Below, in pieces: positions 21,600 through 32,402 of a stretch of 64,000 bases of DNA. Origin of the DNA: Macrobrachium rosenbergii (Eukaryota > Arthropoda > Malacostraca > Decapoda > Palaemonidae). A program made the position numbers and the translations under genes. The DNA lies in NCBI RefSeq assembly GCF_040412425.1, contig NC_089781.1, positions 53,978,986 through 54,042,985 of the forward strand. Direction: 5' to 3'. The first letter of the stretch is position 1. Each line of letters opens with the position of its first letter. The notes beneath the pieces were generated by a model. The model was not told where the DNA came from and searched no databases. It worked only from the letters and a program-made list of their open reading frames with translations.

Positions 21600-22186
21600 T
21601 CTTCGGTGCCCTGTGGATGGGAGTGTTGAGTTGACCTTATGCCAACACTCGAGGCCTTCTGGGGGTGCCCACATTGGTTTTCTTGAGGGCTGGGTATGTT
21701 GGCTCTGGGGCAGTCCTCAGCTCACCCCCAGGGCAGCTGGTATTTCCAGTTCTTATTTTGGCTCGAGCCATAGGGACACCTTCAGGGATATGGAACCTTT
21801 CCACCATTCCATTGGCTACAAAAGTTGTAGGTGGTGGTGCTGTTATGAGTGGTCCCCAGCAGGCATGCCAGGGCAGTCCACAAATAGGGACACCGAACCG
21901 GCTGATCCAGTAATGGATATGGAGGGCCTAATAGCAAAATACTGGAGGTGGCTTCTTCCAAAACTCTAGCAATAATATCTGGTGGAGAGGTTGGTAACTG
22001 TCAGAAAATCTGGCTCCTCCTGATGGGAAGAGGACCCACTACGTCGACGTGGATGTAATAAAACGTCTCCCTGGCTGGGGAAAATCGCCCAATAATAATT
22101 AATAATAATAATACTTTGCACCGCCTGGAGGCTGATGACACTTCATGATGCCGTGCCAATTTAAGGAACAGAACAGCCACCAGCAA
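21600..22186 (-). pseudogene. gypsy integrase
   Basis: On the minus strand at about 22030-22090 is FYYIHVDVVGPLP, matching the H/Y-x-HVDIVGPLP motif at the start of the Ty3/gypsy integrase core (first catalytic Asp). At about 21650-21880, in shifted frames, are WISRFGVPICG and ANGMVERFH, the latter carrying the catalytic Glu region (family pattern NG-x-VER-x-HR), followed by NKNWKYQLPW. Frameshifts break it repeatedly. Confidence 0.75.
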
Positions 22187-22345
22187 TTTAGATGGCTTCT
22201 TGGGTGGGTCTTTCCATGATGCTTAGACCAGCCGACGCTTAGGAGTTGGCCCTGTATGAGGGGTGGCCTGTTTCTCAGTCGCTCACATGTCCCTCCAGGG
22301 TTCGGCATGAATGATTGATGTGCGGCAGTATCTGGAATCTCTGGG

Positions 22346-22700
22346 TCAGCAACTTGTTCCCGGGCAAGGTCCTCGAGTGATCCTGAGCTGCACTGCATCG
22401 ATTTCATTGTGAGCAACGTCGGCTATGTTCTTCCTGCCGGGAGGTTTGTCCATTGATGGTGCAGGTGAACTCTGAAGATGGCAGTTTTGTTTGCTGCTGC
22501 CTAGAGGACCAACATCCCCAGCTTTGTGAAGGTGTGGACCAGTGGCTGGTGGTCCATCCAAACTGTGAAGGTCTGCCCTCCAGGAGGAATTTGAAGTGGC
22601 ATACCACCTGGTACACCGGAAGAGTTCCCTGTCGAGACAATGCTGTAAATTAGGGTTCTGGGTGGGGCTGAGCTTCCTGCTGAAGAAGGCGATGGGCTGA
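22346..22700 (-). pseudogene. gypsy RNase H
   Basis: Three overlapping minus-strand frames carry pieces in order: YQVVCHFKFLLEGRP (about 22600), WMDHQPLVHTF-like residues (about 22540), SEFTCTIN (about 22465) and PGRKNIADVAHNEID (about 22430). These match the RNase H block of Ty3/gypsy elements (VRHFRFLLEGR, TDHKPL, ADALSR-like end). Confidence 0.7.
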
Positions 22701-22833
22701 GGGGATCTGTTGACGACCTAATCCAGGATTCCCCACAGACGACGTTGCTGGCGTCTGTTGTTAGCTGGAGGGGGCCTGGGGTCCTGGTGGGCCAAATCTG
22801 TTGCCTTATCAGGGCAGCCTTTAACAGAGGAAT

Positions 22834-23560
22834 TCAGCTGCTGGTTGATAGCCCCATCACTGGGTCTTCGGACGGCCCTTGAGGATCTCCGTCAGGGGGC
22901 CATGGTGTGCGTGATCCTGGGGATGAACCTCCTGTAGTAGTTGACCATCCCGAGGAATTCTTGTACAGCTTTGACACGCAGGTAGGGTGGGGAACCTGAT
23001 GACAACATAAAATTTCACTGCAACTAGATATAGAGCCTCCCTCGTTATCTGTGGCCCAGGAATTCCACCTTATCAACGCAGATGCTTTTCTGCACTTGTT
23101 GAACCTGAAACACCATTCTCCTGCAGGTGCTGTAGGACCTTCAGGATGTGCCAATGCAGGTGTTCCTTTGAGGACCTGGAAAAAATTAGGATATCATCAA
23201 CGTTGTCAGACACAGAAGTTCAGGTCCCCCAGGATGATGTCCATCAGTCTCTGAAAGAAGAAAGCCCCTGCATTCCTGAGGCAAGGTGTAGAAATTGAAG
23301 ACATAAGGACCCAAAGGGCGTGATGATGGTGGTTTTGGGGATGTCTTTATGGAGCTACTGGTACCTGGAAATATGATTTTAAGAGATCTAGTTTTTAGAA
23401 TATTTTGAGCCCTGTGGAAAATGAGGCCATCAGGTCTTGCATGTTTGATAGAGGGTTGTGGTCTGGGCTCTATTATTAGGTAGGTTGTTTATGGCATCGC
23501 TGATGTTACCTGGTGAAAACGATCGGTGAATTGGGTGACTTATAAGCCGTCCGGTTATTT
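22834..23560 (-). pseudogene. gypsy reverse transcriptase
   Basis: Fragmented RT. DIPKTTIITPFGSYVFNF-like residues lie near 23300-23340. A VDDILIF box (canonical Y-x-DD, with Tyr replaced by Val) is at about 23165-23200. EFLGHR-like residues are near 23060, and a FLGMVNYYRRFIP-like thumb at 22925-22960. The RT start around 23460-23530 contains a foreign LINE-like patch (see findings). The frame changes at least five times. Confidence 0.75.
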
Positions 23561-24160
23561 GCATCCATTCAGGGGGAGGCCCATGGCAACATTTGAAGGG
23601 GCCTTCCTGCATATGCCCATACACTCCATCTCGGCAAAGACCTTCTTGGCCTCCTGAAGGCGCTGTGGGGAAGCCTCCGAACTTTGTGTTAGTCAGGGGC
23701 CCTTTGTCTTGATGTGATGATATAGCCTGTGTTTGGCAGAGGGCCCGGGCACCTGACAAAGCTTCGGGTTTGAATACCTCCAGGAATTCCTTCAGGAGGG
23801 AGCCGTACTGGTGGGGAGCGAGGAACAGATTGTGGGCACCCTGGGGCCCATTAGCAGTGCAAAGGGACTGGCAGGACTTGGTGTCTAGCAGGCGCTTTGT
23901 CCGACAGAAACGACTGCCAGTCTGAAGTGGGCAAAAAGTCAGGGGACGGGTCCCAACGTCAACTAAAAGTTCCACTTGTATCTCTGGCCAAGGATGAAGA
24001 CCAATAGGAGCCTGACTACAGGAAGGATGGGGACCTGTTAGCGGCCATCAGGGAGGCAGCCAGGTCCGGCGGGCAACTGCGTTCCCCTAGGAAGGCAATC
24101 AATTACCACATTGCCCCAGTGTTGATCAGCATTATCCTGCCGGAGATAGTGTTGCAGAAA
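23430..24160 (-). pseudogene. gypsy protease and RT leader
   Basis: At about 24090-24140 the minus strand reads ISGRIMLINTGA, the aspartic protease motif (canonical DTGA) with Asp changed to Asn, followed by a stop. The long frame 23430-23975 continues through FLEVFKPEAL and KGPLTNTKF to the RT leader. The LLVDVGTRPLTF stretch at its start may be a remnant of the region after the protease. It is inactive. Confidence 0.65.
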
Positions 24161-25310
24161 AAGCCTACTGGTGCGGGGCTCCTGGGTGTTTTGGATGCTG
24201 CTGCCATGGCGGCCTGTGAGGGTGGCCGCCCCCTCCCCATTTTTGGATGGGTTAAAAGGCAGGGGCTTTATATATGAAAATATGTGCAATCTTTGTAAAC
24301 CTCTGGTGGTAAAATAGCAAAGCCCCGGCCTTTCCGTCTTCTGGTGGTGGGGCTGCATCCTGGCACCTGCTGATGCAACTGCTGTCAGGTCTCCGGGAGG
24401 AGGAATGGGTGGCAATGGGAAGGCTAAAACTCTTACATTCTAGTAATATTCAATCATTTTATCATTCATTTTGACAACAAATTGGAAGTCTCTAGATCTA
24501 CCCATTAATGATCTGAGACCAGCTGGCGCAAAAAACTTCCCTCGACAGGTCTCGATCTTTGCGCCTGAAATGGTCAGTTTGGGGGATGTTTCCCGTGGAT
24601 ATTAGTCGTTACTAAAGTTTTATATATGGAAAGGGGTTGATGTAGAATACAACAGAAAATAATTCATGGTTGTAGCTTTATCAGTTTTGAAATATTTTCA
24701 TAAATCCTAACTCCAGTGGCAGGGTCAACTGATAACGTCGACCAAAATGGTAAAAAAACCAATTATAAGCTGTAAATCTTACATCTAGTAGGGCGTTGAA
24801 TCCTGCCACCTTCAATTTCAACAACCCTGTAGAGCCAGGACGCTATTCTGATGGGTGAACAGCAAAAACTTTTTGCTGAGGGCCGCCCATGGTTGGTCCG
24901 TCAGGAGGGGCATCACAGAAATTCTTTCACCAGCGTGGAGGAGCGCATCGGTTTCATTAGTCGTTACATAGGAGGGCTGAAAATGGGTGCGCAATTTCAG
25001 GGAATACAACTGAAAATAATTCATGGTTGTAATTTGTATGTGGTTGGGAATATTGTCCATGCTCATTCTGCACTCTAACACCTGGAGTGTGAGGGAACAA
25101 TCACGTCAATACAGGCTTGGGAGCGTGCTAAAATGGGTCCGCAATTGTAAGCCGGTGATTTGCTGACGATTCTCGGTAACACCCAAACACTTTGTTAGAG
25201 CGCAATAAATTAGTCCGTTAGGGGCATGGGTTGGTTTTCAGGCCAAGACTAAAAAACCGTTTGGGTCCGTTAACTGGCTCCTGGAACCACTCCATGGGTC
25301 ACCACTTTAT
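24161..25310 (-). pseudogene. gypsy gag-like region and leader
   Basis: The minus strand from the right LTR to the protease holds decayed frames (24818-25081 and 24160-24415). The second has PGLCYF and histidine/cysteine residues where a CCHC knuckle is expected. An internal similarity between 24600-24680 and 24960-25040 (CAGAAAATAATTCATGGTTG-like) suggests a local duplication. The gag assignment is by position. Confidence 0.45.
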
Positions 25311-25637
25311 AGAGGTGCTAAAGAAAGAGCAGGAAGACAAGTACTGCTGGTTTATTGATGAAGCAACCCACTTATAAAGCGGCGTGTGGATGTCTGCATA
25401 TGTGCAGAGACCGCCAGTACAAAATTTACAAGTGACCCAAGGTCAGACTGTTTCTCTACACAAAACCAGACAGGTACATATAGAAAACATGATGATTAAC
25501 AATAGCTGGTTGGACACAAAAATACTCTGACACATATACTTGGTTTTTCAAGGGCAAATGAACAGGTAATAAATATACAAATCACAATAATGATAATAAG
25601 ATTGTGTACGTGTGACTTCAGGTCAGCTGTCAAGGCA
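25311..25637 (-). repeat. 5' LTR of gypsy element
   Basis: 327 bp, direct repeat of 21124-21457. On its internal (left) side the minus strand reads TGGTGACCC shortly after the LTR end, a plausible primer-binding site. Confidence 0.85.
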
Positions 25638-26870
25638 CCATAATATTTTCGATGTGTTGTGGGGACATTTTACAATTTGTTATATACCAAAATTCTTCAC
25701 AATAGCCTAGTGTACAATACAAAGAAAAAAATAATCTTTGTTATTGCTTTTTAGTTTTGGGATTTAGGGACTGAATGTCTTTCCAAAGACGAGGGTAATT
25801 GCTGGATTCTAATTTTCTAGACATTGCATCAGTTTTTAGTTGCTTTTCATATGTTTTGCAGTGCTTAAGGGGAAGTTTGAACTGCGTTTTCACCTGTCTT
25901 ATTAGCAATACAAAGTGTTGTTCCCTTGGGCTACCATTTTCCCTCCACAGTAAAAACATTTCTCGTGAGTGTGTATACAGATCTTTAACCAAGTCATTCT
26001 AGCCAGGTATATTATGAGAGTTGCCTTGACAAAATCTAAAGGTAGCCCTGTCGGAAGCAAGCATAGTGGAAATTATGTTCGAATAAAATTCTTTCAGATC
26101 TCTCCTGTGGAGGTCATTGCTACATTTTGTGTTAGCGCAAAGTAAGGTGTCTGCTGGTTGAAATATTGACTGCAACCTGGTTTCTGTGGTTCCCTAAAGT
26201 GAACTGGTTTTCAGCTGGTTTTAAAAATCCCAGTTAATGGCAGGTGGGTGATCAGTTATGGGGTTCATGGTAGGGGATGGGGTACTGAATGACACCTGTA
26301 AGGGGTTGTGATTGTAGCCTTGCAATTGCGAATGATGCAGGTCACAAAATCATGAAGTTGAGGAGATGTGATGCAGTGGTCCATCCAGGAGATTGTAATT
26401 GTTCTATTTTGTACATAAGCATAGGAAGAGGAAGGGAGGAGCATTACATCGCTAATATGAAGAGTGTGATTTTGACAGAAGCGAGTAAGTTCATTATAAA
26501 TTTTGTGGGGTGAGAATTAAGGTCCCCAGTTATACAAATATGGTCAGCAGTAGAAATGTGAACAATGCTGTGTAACACCTAGGATCATGCAGTATTGATC
26601 AGAATTATTGTTATTTTCCCAGTGCATATAAACATTGATTATTAGGATCTTAGAATCCCCTTCTGTCACTTGAAGCCCCAGTAATCTATCACTCCTATAG
26701 GTCTTCACATTCACCATATTGTCTAACGATTTGTGCCACAGGAAAGAAAGGCCTCCTTTCAGGCGACCGGCTACGATGTGATCTGTTACTTGCATCGATG
26801 AGGTTGAGAAAGCTCTGAAGTTTTCATGCACTGAATTGCAGAAGTTATTTTCACTTAATCTGATATAGGT
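25638..26870 (-). mobile_element. LINE 5' half: APE endonuclease and linker
   Basis: Minus strand. At 26544-26831 is an endonuclease frame with VAGRLKGGLSFLWHKSLD and then DSKILIINVYMHW (family: R-x-x-GG-x-x-x-x and I-x-NVY-x-P). The following shifted frames carry a GDFNA-like motif near 26490 and a WMDHCITS-like motif near 26370 (family: D-x-I/V-x-S). At 25741-25992 is the linker with REMFLLWRENGSPRE and RLWKDIQSLNPKTKKQ. The RT of the same element is at 19990-21123, beyond the gypsy insertion. Stops and frameshifts are numerous. Confidence 0.75.
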
Positions 26871-27194
26871 TACTGCCTAGATTACTGTAGACATCGTATA
26901 ATCTGAAAGGATTTTTTATATTAATGATAAATTGTGGAACATATTTTTTTAGTTGAAACATCAAATTAGAACGACAATTTCTTTAAAACAACTGCCAATC
27001 AACGATTATTACTAAGTGCCAGCCATGTGTTAGCAAGAAATGCCGGATTTTTGGCTTTCACACCCAAATTAATTACCAATTCCAAAAGTTTAAAACTGAA
27101 ACTTTAACTGGAACTTAAAATTAAGCACTTAACTTGCATCTTTAGATGTTTCCATAATGAAATCAGATAAAAAAGCCGAGTTTTCGGAGCACTG
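26871..27194. other. AT-rich spacer
   Basis: Between the LINE 5' end and the DIRS terminus relic. No coding, RNA or repeat signal recognised. Confidence 0.4.
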
Positions 27195-27560
27195 GTAACG
27201 AACTAAAACCATTTGTTGTTAACCAACAGGAAGATATGGCTTCTTGGTCTCCGTGCCAGTCTGTTTGTCAACAATATGGCAGACTGCGCATGTGCAATAA
27301 TCACTTCCTCTTCTAACAGGTTTTGACAATGGAAACAGCCTGGGTACAGCTTCACTAAAAATAAGGGAAAGTGCCCTCTTATCTTTGAGTCCATTACATA
27401 CTCCATCATGTGTTACAGTGTTTATCATTATGACACAATACCTGGCCACGAGACCAGCTAAGAGGGAATTCTTTGATATTAGTTTGGTCACTATGGAGCT
27501 CTGGTAGACCCATGGAAGGTAACTCCTTGAGGACCAAACAAATGACTATACTATCAAAAA
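27195..27560 (-). repeat. solo DIRS terminus relic
   Basis: The reverse complement of 27223-27550 is clearly homologous to 12254-12586. The shared words include GGAGTTACCTTCCATGGGTC, ATGGACTCAAAGATAAGAGG and GAAGTGATTATTGCACATGC. Its outer end (TTTTTGATAGTATAGTCATT, then TCCTCAAGG) resembles the third terminus at 12690-12725. No RT or recombinase follows, so this is a terminal fragment or non-autonomous derivative of the DIRS family. The short frames in it are repeat sequence, not genes. Confidence 0.75.
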
Positions 27561-28721
27561 TTGTATTTTACTGTACAGTCCCTGAAAGTTAAGAACAACA
27601 CAAATATATAGTTGATATGTTGAAGTTAGCTAAGAACTGATATTTCTTCAATATTCGTAAATAATGTTGAGGATAAACATAATAAAGATATATGTTGTTG
27701 CTATTTATGCCAGCCATTGCTTATAAAAAGGAAAAATAAGCAAAATATTTTGTGCTTTTCTGTTTAAAACTGATTCATTGATCATTTTATTTGATTTGTC
27801 CCCACTTGCATTGGAGATAAACCATCCCCATCACTATTCATGTACCACTCTAGCTTTACATGACGTAAAAATTTGATAGTTAATCTTTACATGTCACTTG
27901 ACGTCATCAGAATCTCGAAGAGTAAAGGGTTCAGTTGCAAATGTGTAAGTCTGTACTAGAGTAGTTAGCTCAACATAGATACCTAAGACAGATCCAGAGA
28001 GCATGCACTCAGTGTTCAGGAGTGAAGTATGCATTTGGTTTGTGTGCTGCAAAGTTTGTCAGTGGCAAGTACTCGGTGGTTAATGATAAATGAATTGAAC
28101 CTATTGTATGAGTGTGTTTTTGTGCAATGAGGAGATTTTTGGATGAAGCTTTGAACCTCGTGTCGAATGCCTACAGAATATGCCATTTTATTGTGTAAAT
28201 TGGTACAGCAGATTTTGTTAGTGTGTATTGGGAAGACACAACTGCGGGTGGTTAGGTGAGGCTTTGGTAGAGCATGCAACTTTTGAGTGCTAATAGATTA
28301 AGGGGGCGGTCAACATATTTTTCATGAAAAGGAACTAATTGATAGATTTAACTAAAAATTTCTGTACTAATAGAAAGCATGCCTAGTCTCCTCTGCAACA
28401 AGTATGAAGAAGATTAATAAAAAAATAGAGAAAACAAATAAAGTTAGTAAAATTTATAGCAAATTTTCCCTTGTCTTTGAATATTTATTTCGTAAACGAT
28501 TTACAATGTATTGCAAATTTGAAAAGTTCTATGACCAGAGAAACAGTCCATTAATAATCTGGAAATATGGGTTTATTAAATAAATAATAAATACTATGTG
28601 AACAAATTTTTAAAGTTGCACTGTTTCACGTCAACAAAATTGTTTGAAAAGAAATAAAAGAAAATATTGAAAAATAAGATATAAAAAATCCCTATTTCAG
28701 AATTGCAGCCCGATCACTCCC

Positions 28722-28756
<35 letters not shown>

Positions 28757-30136
28757 CTACATATAAAAATCTTTTAAAATAAGAGAGAAATACCCATTTG
28801 AATAGTGAAAAATGTACTTTTGAGTTATGGGCATTGAAAGTTTAGAAGCTCCAGCGGCGTATTCTTCTAGTTATATCTTTAGGTCTTTTTTCCTCATCTT
28901 TCTTTTGATTGGGGTGTTCATCTTTATGTCAAGTTCATTCACACATTTAAGAATTCCTTGTGACATCACTCCAGATTTTTCACACAAGGATGATGTAACA
29001 TATATAAATATAAAATGATTAATTAAAAATACTTAGTGTTGGAATTTCGCTTTGAAATTCTTGGAGAGTGTTGCCAAATGTTAGGAGAATTTTTCTGTAT
29101 GTTTAACTGATTTTCCAAAATCTTTCGATTTTTAGCTCTAAAAACGTGGCGTTAAGTAAGAGGAAATGTGATTTTTTATGCCTGTATATTTTTGAATAAT
29201 TGTATTCCTCGTTTGCAACAACACGTGGTAGTCATTTAATAAGTAATCTGGGTTTTGTAACACGCCTATTATGGCTTTTTGTTCTTGTTGAACATTCCCT
29301 TTGTTTATTCAAAGTTATCTGGCTCATTTGAGAACCTTTTAGTTGTTGCCGGCTTTTAGTTCTATGTAATTTCTTTACGCAAATCATTGTTGCTTTCATT
29401 GAAATTAGTACATTGCTTTGTAAGATATCAAGTTCTTTTTGCAACTAAAATAATCTTATTTGTTACATCTTAGGCCCGAGCAAGATTTTGTCTTCCTTTA
29501 TTGAAAGTTCCCTAATTTTTTTTTTTTTTATTCAGAATGGTTAAAGTTCCCATATATAGGTTTTTGGGAGGGGGTTCAAGAAGAGGTTATTGAAACCCAC
29601 TTATCAGTCCTGTTTTATTTCTTATTTTCCCCTTAATGCAACTTTTTTTTTATTTTTAGTGTCTTCAAGGGTTTTACTGTAAGGCCCCTATGAATATGTT
29701 ATAAGTACACGAATTCCTGTGGAAGACGGATAATTGTTTAGTCACCCTAATTGCACTGTATCATTTCATGTATGAATTGGCTTCAGTCCTCGATGCATTC
29801 ATTGTTTTTATTTTTGTCTTGGAGCGGGTAATTAGTCATATGGCCTTGTCATCATTCAAGGAATTCCCACAGCAGAAGTTTGTAGGAGTTCAAGCTTTCA
29901 GTGTAGCTTACATGATACTTCCCATGAATACATGATGGCCTCCCTAGGATTTTACCAGCTGAATGTTATGTCGCTACTTACTTAGTGGAGTCACATGCCT
30001 TTTATTTGGTTTTTTATTGCTAAGGCCTTGTTTCCCCCCATCAAATTGTTTTATTTCCTCTGCTTAGTTATATTTTTTCTCTCAGTCCCGTCGATTGATA
30101 TTAAGGTGTTCTTAGTTGTCACTTAGCCGCATCTAT

Positions 30137-30141
<5 letters not shown>
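27561..30141. other. unassigned AT-rich DNA with (CA)n at 28722-28753
   Basis: A (CA)16 microsatellite is the only clear structure. Other parts are AT-rich, with T runs at 29516-29530 and 29643-29652. Open frames are 60-90 codons and lack recognisable motifs. Confidence 0.4.

Positions 30142-30208
<67 letters not shown>
30142..30208. repeat. (CT)n microsatellite
   Basis: About 33 uninterrupted CT units. Confidence 0.95.
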
Positions 30209-30212
<4 letters not shown>

Positions 30213-30745
30213 TCGATCGAAAAGCCAGTTATATGTTAATGAACATGATTCCAGTCTTTGAAACCTAATTCCATTTCATCTGGTTTTCGATCTTATTTAC
30301 AGTATATATTAAAATTCTCGTTCCTCAATTCATACAGTGTTTATATTGATTACAGTATTAGTGTACTATTCATATTTTGTAATATTTGATTATTGATTAT
30401 TACTTTTGTTCCAAGTCTCAACCTAGTATTTAAATGGCAAAACAGTCATTGTAAAATTGTAAGCTCAAGCACTCCACAGCATGTGCTTTAATTAAGCCCA
30501 CGAGAGAAGTCTGCCCAAGCATCATCACCAACATCCTTTATGCTCGTTGAGCACAGGGCATTCTAGTTATCAAATATAACCCCCTCCCCCACCAGTTTTA
30601 GTAGTCCCCACTCTCATGGCACCAGTGCCAGGAAACTTGCCCCTAATCACACGAAGGACAACCAGAGCTTTGGTACCAACCAAGAAACTTTATAAAGCCC
30701 CGGCAGTGTTGTTTCTCTGAGAAAACATGTCAAGGCTCTTTTTAT
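30209..30745. other. unassigned spacer
   Basis: No coding or repeat structure recognised. Confidence 0.4.
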
Positions 30746-30775
30746 TCTGCCAATATAAATCTAGAGTATAATATA

Positions 30776-30858
<83 letters not shown>

Positions 30859-31019
30859 TCCACAAAATTGTTGCATAAAAAATTAAATGTTAAGTTGCAT
30901 GAAAACCGCATTAAATAAAAGGAAACTTTACATACACCATTATATTTTGATTTATAACATCAACAAAAAATAAACAGTAACAAACTATGAAAGTATTCTG
31001 CCAATATCCAAATCTAGAG

Positions 31020-31073
<54 letters not shown>
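30746..31073. repeat. two (TA)n tracts with duplicated flank
   Basis: (TA)n runs at 30776-30855 and 31024-31073 are each preceded by the same flank: ATTCTGCCAATATAAATC then TAGAGTATAATATA at 30747, and TATTCTGCCAATATCCAAAT then CTAGAGTATAATATA at 30995. The spacer between is AT-rich. Flank and microsatellite were duplicated together. Confidence 0.8.
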
Positions 31074-31078
<5 letters not shown>

Positions 31079-31283
31079 CTCACAAATATTGGAGTAGCTC
31101 TCTACAAGTGCTTACGAGGCAGGAGCTGGTGCGAGACACCCCAGGTATTGGAGGGACCAGAACAAAAGAAAACTTACTTGAGGGAGAGAGGGGACGTAAA
31201 GAGGAAGGGGGTATTACATGAAGACTAAAATAGTATACAACAAATCTGGAGAATATTTTCGTACTTGTTATGAAATAAGGTAA

Positions 31284-31500
31284 ACTGGCCAGAACAGTTG
31301 GTAACGTGCTGGCCTCGTAATCTAGGGGACCAGCGTTCACTCCCAGTCAAGGGGCGGATAGTGAGACTGTCTACCAGATGGTTACTGCCATGAGTGACGT
31401 CATGGTGGGGGGTTGGGGTTACTCGCTGGCGTCTGACCGAGAGGCATTAGCCTGTGGGAGGACTGAAACCACCAAACCTAAACTTTTAACTTTATTTAGA
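31284..31500 (+). mobile_element. tRNA-derived SINE (Thr-like head)
   Basis: 31284-31350 resembles a tRNA. A D-arm like AGAACAGTTGGTAACG (A-box region) is followed by GCTGGCCTCGTAATC, where the loop CTCGTAA would give a CGT (Thr) anticodon. A decayed B box, GCGTTCACTCCC, lies at 31333-31344. The remaining 150 bp is an unrelated tail (CTGGCGTCTGACCGAGAGG and so on) ending in T/A-rich sequence. The B box lacks the GGTTCGA core, so this is not a working tRNA gene. Confidence 0.55.
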
Positions 31501-31970
31501 ATAAATGTATACATTATATACATGATCCATTTAAGGAGGAATGCTGGCACTTGACAGAAGCCATAATGGGAAAGTCTGTAGGGAATATCCAGTTCAAGAA
31601 ATGAAATGATCATGGGTATAAGAGTTAGGGCTCTGCTCTCAGCGCCTTCAAGGAGGCCTTCTATCATTGTCTTCCTCCATGGCCATAACATGTTGCATCT
31701 GTAAACTAAGATATACTTTTTTTTTTTGTGAAGGGCAGCACCACATTTTTTATTTGACAGGAAGCTCTTCAGAACACCAGTGTTAATGTAGTCGTGGCTG
31801 CCCCTAGGGAAAAGGCATTAGTCCCACTAACTATTCAAATAAAGAAATATCATTCATTTACAGCCAACTGATGACCGCCACAACTCCACAAGAAAGACAT
31901 CATCCAGACCCTTGCCTTTTAAGACAGTGGATCACAATGGAACTTTATCCACCCTGTGTTGTCCAGCAAC
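31501..31970. other. unassigned spacer
   Basis: A short T run at about 31718-31727. No coding or repeat structure recognised. Confidence 0.35.
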
Positions 31971-32386
31971 TCAACCTGAAGCCTCTGGTTCTTTGAGGCA
32001 GCACTCACTACTTTTGACATCCAGATTTCCTGTTACCATTTTGATCTTGTGTTTCTGTGCAAACTGATGGATAAGGGGCATTACATGGTTAATGCTCTTG
32101 TCTGTTCCCTTACTAAGAAAGCCATCAAGATATTTTTCTGCCTCAGTCTTTACAAGCATTTGGAAAGTAAAAGTGTGTCTCTTGCAGACAGTGTCTCCTC
32201 TGACACTCTAGATATAGTTTACATCCTGGTTGGTGCCAGCTGTTTCTGCTTTTTGCTCAGTGAGGGAGTCATTCTCTTCCATCTCCACAATTTTCACAAC
32301 AGTAGGGAGGGAGAGATTGATCTCGTCATTAACCTCACTGAATCGAGCATCAGGAGAGAGCTCTCCTTCATAGGCAGAACCTGCAA
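31971..32386 (-). pseudogene. exon-like coding remnant, unknown product
   Basis: The minus strand has a good splice-acceptor-like run (TTGCTTTCTCTTGCAG, about 32387-32402) followed by one long frame. The frame has a single stop at 32208-32210 and otherwise stays open to 31971, about 138 codons. Segments include GSAYEGELSPDARFSEVNDE, TVVKIVEMEENDSLTEQ and, after the stop, KTEAEKYLDGFLSKGTDKS. The composition is protein-like (acidic, few low-complexity residues) and unlike nearby chance frames. I do not recognise the family. It may be an exon with a nonsense mutation, a last exon ending at the stop, or a transposon remnant. Confidence 0.35.
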
Positions 32387-32402
32387 GAGAAAGCAAGAGG
32401 TT

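Larger units (their letters stand above)
21124..25637 (-). mobile_element. Ty3/gypsy LTR retrotransposon, complete structure but dead
   Basis: Two direct repeats of about 330 bp (21124-21457 and 25311-25637) flank 3.85 kb that reads on the minus strand as gag-like sequence, protease, RT, RNase H and integrase, which is the Ty3/gypsy order. Immediately inside the right LTR the minus strand reads TGGTGACCCATGG, a plausible tRNA primer-binding site. Every domain is frameshifted. The element lies inside a LINE whose halves are at 19990-21123 and 25638-26870. The LTRs differ by many substitutions and indels, so the insertion is old. No target duplication could be assigned. Confidence 0.85.

Noticed and set aside
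21550..21969. 139-codon plus-strand frame
   Set aside because: Shadow of the minus-strand gypsy integrase, which shows family motifs in that orientation.
31284..31350. Functional tRNA-Thr gene
   Set aside because: The B box lacks the GGTTCGA core, stems mispair and a SINE-like tail follows.
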